64,000 nucleotides of DNA from Tetraselmis striata (Eukaryota > Chlorophyta > Chlorodendrophyceae > Chlorodendrales > Chlorodendraceae): contig VCJN01000622.1 of assembly GCA_006384855.1 (NCBI GenBank), positions 62,001-126,000 on the forward strand. The letters are read 5' to 3'. Under the pieces are notes generated by a model. The model was not told the DNA's origin. It did no database searches and was given only the letters and a program-made list of their open reading frames with translations. The position numbers were made by a program, and so were the translations under genes. Shown in pieces: positions 51,378 to 61,375 of the stretch. Numbering within the stretch: the first letter of the stretch is position 1; each line of letters starts with the position of its first letter.

Positions 51378-53280
51378 AGATTCGGGTTAATGGCTCACAA
51401 CGAAAATTCAGAAGAGCATTTGTGGTTGCACAAGATCTTAGTTACCTTCATCGATATCCACAGCTCATTAGAAACATTCGGAGCGGAAACCGCGATAAGC
51501 TCCGGCGCACATGCGAGAAGAGCAAACTCTGTGAAGAAGGAGATGACCAAGTCCGGCATCTGATTCTTGATGCGATACGCCTCACTCCTGATGGTGGTGT
51601 TGGTGGCCGCGATATGCTCTCGAACCGGTAGTGGTGTGAGACAATCGGCGGATTTCATGTCCCCCCATCTGGCAGGAGGGGTCAGCAAGACCATCAAAGG
51701 ACCGGAGCGATGAGCACCTTTGAACAAATCCTGGAACTTTCTGGGGAAGCCTGTTGGGCCGAGGTCATCAACCTTGGCTCGGAACTTGGTGATGGCGTCA
51801 AGGCGAGCGGCCGCTTGCTCATCCGACACTTTGTCTTGCACATCCCAATCGATTATGTGGTCCGAGAGATATTTCCCCCAATTCCTGGCCGGTTCGTCCG
51901 GCGTCAGGAGTTGGATTGTCTCCCTGCCCTTGGCCGTGTCAATGACATTCATGAGCTTGGTGCTTGCCCGACGCAAGAGATCGCGAAACCTCCAGGTCTC
52001 AATCATCGCGAGCCACTCCGCGTTGGTGTGCGTAACAACCATGGGGCCATTGTCGCCGGCATGCTTTATGTCATCCACCAGCTCGTAGAGGCTCGGGGTC
52101 ACACTGTGCTCGCCTTGGATGAGCAGTCCAACCACCAGGTACATCTAGCCCACAGGGAGATCCGCGCTGTCGCTCTGCTTGGCAAGAGACGGCTCGTCTA
52201 GCCAGGGCGCATGGGGTCCAAAGCCAACATCCTGGGTCGAAAAACAAACTTCAGTACGGAGAAAGACATGTTAGTATTCCATATGATTAAGACACTGGGG
52301 TCGGTCACAACTTACCTCCATGAGGGCGACTCGGAAGTGAGCTCTGTCTTTCCCGAAGCCGTACTTCTTGTTATCGAGGATTGTATTGATAGGCTTCCGA
52401 ATTGCTTCTTAACTTCCTCACAGCCTTCTGGGTGAGTTGCCTGCCGTAATTGAGACGCTCGACTCTATCGAGTTCTTGCTGGTAGTACACAAATAGGTCT
52501 CGGAGTTTGGTTCTGGCTTCGTCCCATCCTCGAACACCGAGGTCCACATGCCGGTAGGCTTCGGAAATCTGCTCAAGGGGCTCAAAAACACTGCGCAAAT
52601 CATTTGTCAGAATCTAACAGCATTAACAACACGATAAATTTTCATCATGTACGCAGCTCACCGTTGTGGGCGCGAGCAGAGGTCAATCAAATTTGAGAAC
52701 TCGCTGCTCTTCTCATCTTTGATGCCGATCTTCTCAAGTTCAACTTGAAGAATTTCAGACTTCTTGAACTCCTTCACTACCCTGATTTGCGGAAGTGCCC
52801 TAAAGCCGGGGCGATTTGCATCATGTTCTGCATACCAGCTCTCGAAACATCTGCAAAGGTTCTGCAGAAACAATTGCACCGATTTCAAAATTCCGAACGA
52901 TTGTACCTCGATGACAAACCGTTTCGACCCGCTGATGACAAAACGTTTCGCCCCTTTTAATGACAGAACGTTTCGTCCCACTGATGACATACCGTTTCGT
53001 CCCACTGATGACAGACCGTTTCGTCCCGCTGATGACAAACCGTTTCGTCCCACTGATGACAAACCGTTTCGTCCCACTGATGACAAACCGTTTCGTCCCA
53101 CTGAGGACAGACCGTTTCGTCCCACTGATGACAGACCGTTTCGTCCCACGGATGACAAACCGTTTCGTCCCGCTGATGACCGCCCGATATCGTCCCACTG
53201 CTGACAGAACGTTTAGTCCCACTGCTGAGAGACGGTTTTGTCCCACTACTGACATGCCGTTTCGTCACACTGATGACAGA
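51378..53280 (-). pseudogene. Duplicated fragment of the methyltransferase gene with array 3
   Basis: From AGATTCGGGTTAATGGCTCA the sequence parallels 45,472-47,327: the large exon (51,395-52,144 open, with a TAG just upstream at about 52,146), the VFEPLEQISEAYRH exon with small deletions, the CFESWYAEHDANRP exon and then array 3. Identity is high by eye (a few percent differences). It lacks the motif I and motif IV exons, so it cannot make a methyltransferase. Confidence 0.82.
52910..53280. repeat. 24-bp minisatellite array 3 (about 15 units, right side decayed)
   Basis: Copies of the CCGTTTCGTCCCAC unit, increasingly degenerate to the right (CTGCTGACAGAACG and similar variants). It occupies the same intronic position as array 1 in the duplicated fragment. 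Confidence 0.92.
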
Positions 53281-53369
53281 TTGTTTCGCCATGCTGATTA
53301 CAGAATTATTCACCCACTACCGATATAATTATTTCGACCACTTTAGACCGAACTTTTCTGTCTCGCATT

Positions 53370-55685
53370 ATGAGACCTTATTTGTATACCGACCTATCAT
53401 GCCCCTGCCCCTTTGTAGATTTGGCTACCGAGAGCGAAGTGAAGCTCGCATCGTTCGACACTTTCCGCCGGACTTGGAAGGAAGACTTCCCGGATGTCAC
53501 CACGCCGAAGATGAAGCGATCCAGCCACTGTCCCATATGCGCGGCGGGCAAAGCACTCAGAGACCAAGCTCGCGAGATTTGCACAAAGGACATGACGCCA
53601 GAGGAACGTCAAGTGCGCCGTCAACATCAGCAGCTAGTGAGGCGTCAGGTCAGAGCTGAGCATAAGGTACACCTCGAGAGAGTGCGCCAGGAACGAAGGG
53701 ATCTGAACAACGCCGTCTTCCAGTCGCGCCTTGGCCATGGAAACTTCTTCTTCTTCGAAATTGATAGCATGGACTTCGCGAAGACCTTGCTGCCTCACTG
53801 GGTTCGCATCCCCAAGACTGTGAAGCCCGACATGCTCCTCAAGTACCACCTCACCTGTGTGAAGTACGACGGATACCGCCCGGACGACATCTACTACTAC
53901 ACCAACACCATCCCCCACGATTCGTCCACGACGTGCACTCTGATATGGATCACGATCATGAAAGTGAGCTCGTTAGCCTCCCGATAGGTTCGCCGTGGTT
54001 GCCCGGTAGCCATGGATTGATGAAATCTTGTCTGCGATGGAGGAAATTCAACACCGTGGTAGAAAGATTCCGTACATCAGAATCCAGATGGACAACACCG
54101 TCAGGGATAGCAAGAATAGGAACGTGGCGGCCCTCTGAAATTGGCTTGTGTCTATTGGCATCTGCGACGTCATTCATTTGGTCTTCCTGCCTGTCGGGCA
54201 CACTCAGTCACGAACGGGTTGACGTGATCTTTAGCCGTATCAGCCTTGCGCTATCTCGCAGCTCCGCCTGCACAGTCGAGGCCTCTCTTGACTTGGTTGC
54301 GAAGGCCACTCCGGAGATTGCTGAGCTCTCATTCTCCCTCGACTTCTCTGAGTGGTTAAGACCCCATTTCCAAGACCACATTCAGGACATCAGTAAGCCG
54401 CACAAATTCGAGTTCACCCGTGACGACGTCGCCGCGTCTGGCGGCTCGTTGCGCACCGCCTTGTGGTCCAACACACCGCTTTCTGAGCCCGTGCAGATCT
54501 TGAAGAGCGCGCCATCTGGGACGCCCGAGATTCGTGCGGGCCGGCCCCTTTTGTACGCTCTCTGCGACAAAAAGAAGCCCGACGCGGTGAAGGTCCAGAG
54601 GTACTTGGATGATTTCAAGAAGGTCAGGTCGTACATCACGGACCTGGCGGTCCAGTGGCACTTCTCCCCAGTCGAGCGCGAGAGCTGGAAGAATCTGCTC
54701 GACGACTTGGATGAGATGCAAATTGCTCCTTCGGCAGCTTTCTCCGGGTTCTGGCCGCAACGGAAAGAGGAAGTTGACGACTTCTTGCGCGAGCACGGGC
54801 AAACCGCGCCTGCTGAGGCACGTCACACGATGGCTACCAACGCAGACCTCAACAATGCCGAAGCCGCTCGCGCTGAAGCCGAGGTTCGTGCTCAAGTGCT
54901 TCAAGATGACAGCGACTTCCGGGGAGTTCACGCCGGCGCCAAGGAGAGGCTTCATGACAACACATCGCCCAGCGATGCAAAGGGCTCGAACCTCGTTGTC
55001 ATCGACGTCTCCGATGTGAGTCCCATTGTTTGTCATTTTTGTCCTTTACGGGACAAAACAATTTGGTTCATCTACCTTGCTTGTTAATTTGTCCCAACTG
55101 GGACAAAAATGGCGTGGCGTCTCGCTCGGGACTAACATAGCTCGCGGTCTTGGCCATCGTTAGGTGCATGAGGAAGACAAGTGTCCTGAAACTCTTGGTG
55201 ATTGGGAGTCGAGATTCGTCATCGGGCTTGTGAAGTCGCACGAGACTACCGAAGACACGTTGACCGTGGCAGTATACGAGCCCTTCCATGCCGATGCAAA
55301 GGGCAAACCCCTCATGCCCCTATGGTTGTACGCGCAGACAAAAGGAGGGAAGAAGCCAGTTGACACAAGCTGGGAGAAGTGCCTGACGCTTCCTTGGAAG
55401 CTTGTTGAAGCCGCCCCCCTATCGTACGCGAAGGCCATCCACGACGCGTCGGGAAGTCGAGAGGTGTTCAACGAGGACGGCACCATGGTCAGAAAGAAGT
55501 GGTACGGTAAAAGCGTCCAAGTCGTGAAGACATACGCGCAAACTGGGTGGCAAATCAGCCAGCCACGAAACAACTGCGTCCACGTCATGTCAACCACCCC
55601 AGCGCAACGCAAACCCGGCGGAGTCGTCAAGTTTAACGCAGCCACGAAGAAGGACTTGCTTGAGTTGGGGATGCTCAACGAATAA
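53370..55685 (+). pseudogene. DDE-type transposase-like gene, spliced, frame broken once
   Basis: Exon 1 (53,370-53,963) has a CPIC zinc motif, a long basic helix (RQVRAEHKVHLERVRQERRD), then FFFFEIDSMDFAKTLLPHWV (first Asp) and HLTCVKYDGYRPDDIYYYTN. A 46-bp intron (53,964-54,009) joins IMK to PWIDEILSAMEE. IRIQMDNTVRDSKNRNVAAL gives the second acidic site and VIHLVFLPVGHT the conserved G-H-T block. A 4-bp GTCA at about 54,205 shifts the frame within that block; SHERVDVIFSRIS resumes in the next frame. The exon ends at a GTGAGT (55,016). The last exon (55,164-55,685) starts VHEEDKCPETLGDWESRF and ends ELGMLNE; it may be a small reader domain. This arrangement is shared by a widespread but poorly named eukaryotic transposase group. 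Confidence 0.68.
55088..55107. promoter_or_regulatory. Perfect 20-bp palindrome TTTGTCCCAACTGGGACAAA (near-perfect centre)
   Basis: It sits in the last intron of the transposase gene. A variant, TTGTCCCATTTTGGACAAA, is at 55,762-55,780 just beyond the stop codon, and related half-sites are at 44,047-44,136. These are candidate transposase or host protein binding sites. Confidence 0.55.
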
Positions 55686-55689
55686 ACTA

Positions 55690-56145
55690 GCAGCAACGTC
55701 TTGTGGCTAGCTAGCCGCTGGATGTAATCATCATAATAAACGTTGATTTCATTGCCTCATCTTGTCCCATTTTGGACAAAATGCTCCAAAACCAACATTG
55801 GATATGCGTCGCGGCTGGCCTGCATGCTGATGAATGCTGCACTGCACCCAAGGTCTACAAACCCAAGCTACATCACCAGTGAGTCTTAAGTACTGATAGT
55901 AGACCCAGTAACTAGGGTTTAAACAAACCCTACGGTGCAAAATAAATTCCACGGTGCAAAATAGGTTAAATTACTGTTCGCTGCCGCCCGTGCCCTCGCC
56001 TTGCGAGGTCTCTCACTCCCGTACGCCAGTGTTGGCACTTCTGAGTGCCGGTAGGTGCGTTATGGTGGCGAAGTGGGTAGAAGTGTGTGACGTGCCGCAT
56101 CGGCGCGCATAAAAAATACAGGTATTTACGAATTCCGTGCGCTGT
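55690..56145. other. Right edge of the 15-kb insert, no gene seen
   Basis: Contains the 55,762 palindrome and a direct repeat (CCTACGGTGCAAAATA / CCACGGTGCAAAATA near 55,930). At 56,146 the Ty3-2 RT resumes. The edge CCGTGCGCTGTG is the inverted counterpart of CGCAGCGTACGG at the left edge (about 41,074), a possible short terminal inverted repeat. Confidence 0.4.
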
Positions 56146-57010
56146 GATAGACCATCAGGTGTCTGAAACGCTGTCTTGTGGATGTCCTCCTCTCCAATGG
56201 CAACCTGCCAATAACCTGATGCTAAATCCAGATGGGTATAGCAACGGGCATTGCGGAGGGAATCCAACGTTTCATCTAATCGCGGCAAAGGATGCATATC
56301 CTTTCGAGTGACCTCGTTCAGCCCACGAAAATCGACACACAACAAAGGTGCCTTTGCCAGGTACTGCTGCAATAGTTTATCAAATGCAGGCAATACAAAC
56401 ACTCCTACAGTATGTTCTTTAGCTCTATTACGGCATTGCTCAAAATGCCTCGCAATAGACTCAGTTATATGCCATGGAGGGTGAATGAACACACGTTCAT
56501 TTGACAAGTCGCGCGATAATATCGAATTTGTTCTGAACAGAACGGCAAGTTTCGATGGGTATTCAGACCCTCATTATCCGCACACCCCTCCAGCGTAAAC
56601 TGGAACACATCATGTAAGGGATCGAAGACTCTGTCGACCAGTCGCCACTCGGCACTGATTGCAGTCTTTATAGGCATACGACGCCTTAGAGCCTTTACAC
56701 GACGATGAGTCGAAACTTTCCGAGCACCCGTTACATGGGCTACTGTCAAAGTCGTACATGACTCGTGTACACTATTCGAGTTCTCATCAGTAGGCGACTC
56801 AACATAGTCGTTACTACATTCAGAGATTACGACATCGTCACTCAAACATGTACTCGTCACATGTATATCGCCATTCAGACGTGCATTAGTCAATGATGCA
56901 GATACCTCATGTGCCAACGACATATTGGCAGCAAGAACTTCGCAATCATGCGACTCGACAGTTACTGGACAGCATGATGTAACACAAACATCATTTACAT
57001 CCCTATCCAC
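56146..57010 (-). pseudogene. Ty3-2 Dam-like segment and RT start
   Basis: Minus strand: VFQFTLEGCADNEGLNTH, then ERVFIHPPWHITESIARHFE (NPPY-like HPPW) and TVGVFVLPAFDKLLQQYL, the pattern of phage-type Dam methyltransferases. This is joined by a deletion to RT LLCVDFRGLNEVTRKDMHPL and THLDLASGYWQVAIGEEDIH. The RT breaks after FQTPDGL at the 15-kb insert. The protease is not recognisable, so an internal deletion probably removed it. Upstream, a Ser/Thr/Val-rich frame reaches 57,010. Confidence 0.75.
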
Positions 57011-57059
57011 TGAGTTGTCATCAGTAGAATACGGGCACCCCTATTTCATCTTAGGGCAG

Positions 57060-58090
57060 TCTTTCAAAAGGTGAGCCTCACCACATTTAAAGCATGTTTT
57101 GGCAGCCATGTGCTTAGCATACTTCTCTGGCTCATGCAGTTTGACATGGTTAAGATAATCTATAATCTTTCTGTCATGTGCCATAGAGGTCTTACTCTTC
57201 ATCTTCTTGTCGCCAGACTTTTGTCGTTTGGCATTGGTGTTGCGGCGTCCATTGCTTGCGCCTGGGGAAGCATCTCTCCATGATTACGCTTATTCATGTT
57301 GATGACCTTGCGTCTCTTCTTGGAGTCATGTCCACCATTGCCATTACCAGCAGGATGTCCATTTACTATTGGCTTAGCCGCATTACCCAGTGGCTTGTTA
57401 CTACCAACCATTGCCGTTGCATATTGTTGCAGCTCATTGAGGGTCAATGCATGTCCTGCACGCTTTTGTTCAGTCACAAACTTATGAGCCATCTCCTTTA
57501 GTATGACTTAGTGCAGATGCAAACTTCAGGACTAGGACTCATCAGGGAAGGTTAGCCTTGTCCTTGCTAGGATGTCATTGAAGGCATGCACAATCTCTCG
57601 ATAATCCATTGGAGAGTCATGAGCGCCAGCCGACACCTGTTTGATGCCATCAAACTCAATGCATGCATCATGAACTATATCATGCATCAATGATGATTCT
57701 CTAACTGCCTTGACAAACTCTACAACGTTAGTCGGGCGAAGCGAAGACGACTTTAAGTCGAATCCCTGCCACCAACGTTGAAAGTTTCCACTCAAAGTTT
57801 GCACTGCATATGCAAGTCCGGCAGTAGTCGTCGACTTCAGTCCCACGGTACCAAGCTGCTCCGGCAGTCCAGTAAGCCATACGTCCAGCTTAAGAACATC
57901 TTCACCATTCTGCTTAGGCTGAGCTTGAGCTGATTTTCGTTGAGACTCAGTCAGTTGAGCATAAAGAGTCTCGTACCATGGTACATCAGTAATCATTATC
58001 TTGCTCATGTCAGTCGCCATTGGATCTACGACTAGATAACGATTCACGGCATCCCAGATAGGTGATTCACCAGTATCATACCTAAATGCA
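57060..58090 (-). pseudogene. Ty3-2 gag
   Basis: The capsid part reads FAFRYDTGESPIWDAVNRYL, then LKLDVWLTGLPEQLG and NFQRWWQGFDLKSSS (the WW motif of gag), then EIVHAFNDILARTRLTFPDE, ending in a stop at 57,532. A second frame (57,492-57,199) holds ELQQYATAMVGSNKPLG and a basic HDSKKRRKVI. A knuckle CFKCGEAHLLKDC is readable near 57,100-57,060; it has CX2CX3HX4C spacing, one residue short of canonical. Confidence 0.75.
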
Positions 58091-58256
58091 AACTGCTGAG
58101 GGAGCTCTTAGTAGTCGACATGTCGACTGAACTTTCCTCGTTGAGCAGTTGCTCTCGGCTTTTGCCAGCAGAATTCATCGACTCAGACATGTCGAACTGC
58201 TCAGTCGAGGTATCGCAGGTTGAGCAGTGGAAGCTAGAATAAGGAGCGCAATAGCA

Positions 58257-58268
58257 GCTCCGGAACCA
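58257..58268 (-). promoter_or_regulatory. Ty3-2 tRNA primer binding site
   Basis: Minus strand TGGTTCCGGAGC, 1 nt from the 5' LTR, complementary to a tRNA end GCTCCGGAACCA. It differs by one base from the Ty3-1 site. Confidence 0.82.
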
Positions 58269-58269
58269 G

Positions 58270-58787
58270 TGCGGCAGTCTCGCCCCTCACACACGCAAAA
58301 GGCAAGACTGGCGTGAAAACAGAGAGGCAATAGAGAAGAAATAAACAATGGTTACAACGTTGTCACCACCCGCCGCTATTCATGCGTCTGGCCAACTCGC
58401 AGCTAGCGACCACCAAGCGGCACGCGCACTGCTAAGCGCGTCACCGTGTAGAGTCGTGCCTTGAAGTGTCGAACATGAGGTCATCGCTTAGAGACCTCCG
58501 CACAAGTAGTTGACACATCAGTTTATACGCAAGTATACAATTGATGTTACAGAGGCATGTGCATTATTCATATATGCCCGCTACGGGTACGCACATGCGT
58601 ATTATCCCGTAACTACTACTGAACAGTGTAACGGTACCAGTAGGACTCATCTCATGATTCATCATCCACCAGTACTCGTATTGTTGCGCGTGACACACGC
58701 GCGCACACATACGATACAGCAGGTACTCGTACATGAATGATGCTACGATCATACAGTACCCGTACATAGTGTGCCATTATTGTCACA
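58270..58787 (-). repeat. Ty3-2 5' LTR
   Basis: 518 bp, paired with 33,249-33,772 and followed by the target duplication TATT. Confidence 0.9.
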
Positions 58788-60561
58788 TATTATAAGGATT
58801 TTGCATGGACTTCTTTTGGAAGGCGGCAATAAAATCCGATATTTTCTCAAATGGTGGGTTCAGCCAAACATGGTGGTTTGTCAGGTCAGTGTCCCCCAAA
58901 AAGAGTTAGTATGGGAACACTAACTCTGTATTACCTTCGTGGTTTCAGCAGTAGCCGCACCACCAAGGGTGAACGGCCCCCATATCATGTTCAGTTCCTC
59001 CCAAGCATCATGATTGAATGATGGGTAACTATCGTACTGGGGTGGTGTAACTGCCGTTGTTGCGTCGTTATTTTCAGGTCTAGGAGCTGTTGCCCTGGCC
59101 ATACTGTCATTATATTCAGACATGAGCTCATCGGTTTGAGTCTGCCTATCTCGGAACTCAAGAGTTTCCGTTTGTACAACACTATCCACAGTAGTTGGTG
59201 GCTTTTGCTGATATATCATTTGTTCAACTGGCTCAATTTGCGGCGCTGTTGAACAGCTGCCTTTTTGACCAGTGAAAAGATGATGTTTTATATGTTTGCG
59301 TCCTTTGCGCTTTTGAGTCTCCAGTACATGATGCACAACATGTGTTTCTTTGTGTCATCGACCCTACGGACGGTTCGTAGTGGTCCCACATCCTCTGTGA
59401 GGGCTTGTTTTGATTATTTGCTTAGTAATACTTAATTATACAGTAACATATGGTTTCAACTATTATAGCTAAACAGTCATAGGATGTGTTCGTCGGCCGA
59501 CTTTAATGAACTCTGATTGTCAGTGAACCTGCCGAAAACGACAGAAGCAGGCTCGCGCTCATGATCACTCCAGAGCGTCCCCTGGCACATATCAACTTGA
59601 GCGGCCACAATCCAAATCACTTCGAATCAAAGCTGCTGCCAAGTCAGTGCATTACTACGGTGAGCTTATGCACTCTATGGCAACATTTAATCATACAGTA
59701 AAGAGACTGGTATTGGCACATTGCATTGAAAAAGTAATTACATGTTCAACTTGATGAACCTTTTATGTACCAATACTATCTATTATACTGCAGGAATGTT
59801 TGCAGTTCGCTGGGTCAGTGCCTCAGCATGTCTGCTCTTCTGTGGAGCGTTTTCATTGTACTGCAGATATGTTTGCAGTTTGCTGGGTCTGTGCCTCAGC
59901 ATGTATGCTCTTCTTTGGAGCGTTGCGGACGAAACTATTCTCCACTATTTTAATTGGTGACCGTAGATATTGTGGCTTATGGGTGTTCTCCACCTGGACC
60001 GCCCCGGCCGCGGCCAGCATGTCTGCCGCCGCTTCTCCCTTCAGAGCGGCCGCCACGGCCTCCACTGCGGCCTCCCCGATCACCACAGCCACCACCACCA
60101 TCATGCTTCCAGAGCATGTCTGATATTATCGCTGTGTTTAACAATTACATTGAGGGTCCTGGCTGCAAGCCTAGGCGCCGACTCAGGTTATCATAAGTCT
60201 TCTAGCATGCATCTGCCGAATCCTCATTGAGGTGTGCCCGCTTCCAGGCTGTCTCGGGCTGGAGCACTTGAGAGAGATGGCATTTCTTTGATGGTTGGGC
60301 AGGCTCTCCTGCTTCGGCCTTCTGCCAGAGCCTCGGCCAAATCATCATGGCAAAGCAGGTGGTTCCTGCCGGCCAGAATGTTGTATGCTAGTATTATCGT
60401 GGATGGATCTGACCCATTCTGAATAATTGCATTCATGAATTTATCATTTCAATGAACTATTGTATGGTTTGTTTGGTGAATGTTTACTGGCCCATAGTGT
60501 AGATTTCGAGTTGCCTTTGACACTCGATGTTATGGTTTGCATTCTTGCGGAATTTTCCCGT
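58788..60561 (-). mobile_element. Ty3-3 (right part): gag side
   Basis: Continues the AT-rich Ty3-3 element after the TATT duplication. It holds the gag-like ORF at 59,336-58,920, a tandem 69-bp duplication (59,798-59,928) and weak minus-strand frames up to 60,436. MULE-B interrupts it at about 60,562. The 59,340-59,790 stretch contains no recognisable gene. Confidence 0.6.
58920..59336 (-). CDS. Ty3-3 gag-like ORF
   Basis: A 138-aa frame: basic start (QKRKGRKHIKHH), then Gln/Thr-rich (VDSVVQTETLEFRDRQTQTD) and a hydrophobic end (EELNMIWGPFTLGG). No capsid or knuckle motif is certain; assignment rests on position and strand within the element. Confidence 0.4.
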   Translation of the reverse strand: MHHVLETQKRKGRKHIKHHLFTGQKGSCSTAPQIEPVEQMIYQQKPPTTVDSVVQTETLEFRDRQTQTDELMSEYNDSMARATAPRPENNDATTAVTPPQYDSYPSFNHDAWEELNMIWGPFTLGGAATAETTKVIQS

Positions 60562-60620
60562 AGAGGGGGCAATATCGAGTCAAAATGGGCACATTTACGG
60601 ACTCGAAAATGTGCCCCCCC

Positions 60621-61375
60621 ACGTGATCGCTTAGGCTGGGATATGTAAACACTTTTTGGGTGCATTTCAGGTGCAATCTATAACTATACAAGAGTACTAA
60701 CAACGTCAATTCGCCGCACACCGGTTCGCGTAGGTACTCGTTTCTGAAGACCGTAAACGGGTCTCAAATCCGAGATGTGTAGCTGGTAGCGCTTTGTGGC
60801 GACGTGGCACGCGCTACGTGCGTAATATTAGCACGTGACCGCTTGCTCTCCTCCCTCATCATCCCGCCGCCAGCCCCATCCCTGCCCGCGACACACAAGA
60901 CGAGGCACCTGAAGGCCACCATATGCATATGCATGCGTTAGCGCGCTGCTACCGCGGTATGCGCGTGATGGTGCCGGCCGGTGTGTTCGATTGGCATCGG
61001 TGGGGCGGGATGGGTTGGCGAGACGGGTGGTCACGTGGGCTCCGAGCTTTGATCAAATGACGTTATATTTGACTGTATCAACCGGATACTAATCACTATT
61101 CGCACTCGTTTCGGTAGTTGCAGCTCATGATTGTGACCCCGCTGTACACAGCTTAACCCCGGGAGGATTTCATTTAGCGAGTACCCGGGGAACCGGTGTG
61201 CGTGTCCTCTTCGCGCCCTCTGCAGCGTAAAGTACTACCCGCCTCAACCTAAGTGGCGGCGCTCTTTTGCGCCCCGTGGTGACTCACCCCGTTGGAGATT
61301 TCACTCCTCGCCCCACTCTCGAGTCCACACCACTGCAATGCACTCCACTCTCCTTGACGTACTTCTGTTGCCGTC
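60621..61375. other. MULE-B 5' region, no gene seen
   Basis: Subterminal sequence shared in part with MULE-A, then GC-rich leader with no ORF of note; a promoter is expected but no element is distinctive. Confidence 0.5.

Larger units (their letters stand above)
43900..55790. mobile_element. Two-gene DNA transposon with methyltransferase and DDE-type transposase
   Basis: A spliced minus-strand gene (50,041 to 44,170) ending in a DNA methyltransferase domain and a spliced plus-strand transposase-like gene (53,370 to 55,685) are divergent, with 24-bp arrays between them. Both edges carry a palindrome-like motif TGTCC(C)A...TGGGACA (44,047-44,062, 44,121-44,136, 55,088-55,107, 55,762-55,780). 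The single-unit interpretation rests on these shared motifs and on gene divergence; terminal repeats and a target duplication were not proven. Confidence 0.55.
33249..58787 (-). mobile_element. Ty3-2: Ty3/gypsy element nested in Ty3-3 and itself split twice
   Basis: LTRs at 33,249-33,772 and 58,270-58,787 start TGCGGCAGTC and end TGTCACA. Target duplication TATT (33,245-33,248 and 58,788-58,791). By eye the LTRs differ by about 5%, so it is older than Ty3-1. Minus-strand order: gag (about 58,090-57,060), Dam-like segment and RT start (about 56,640-56,150), insert of about 15 kb, RT end and RNase H (41,069-40,136), MULE-A, then linker and integrase (35,449-33,824). Confidence 0.9.

Noticed and set aside
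49875..51379. Open frames of 398 aa (minus) and 436 aa (plus) across array 2
   Set aside because: A 24-bp period is a multiple of three, so frames without a stop in the unit stay open on both strands. No non-repeat coding support. The end of the minus frame overlaps the real first exon in another frame.
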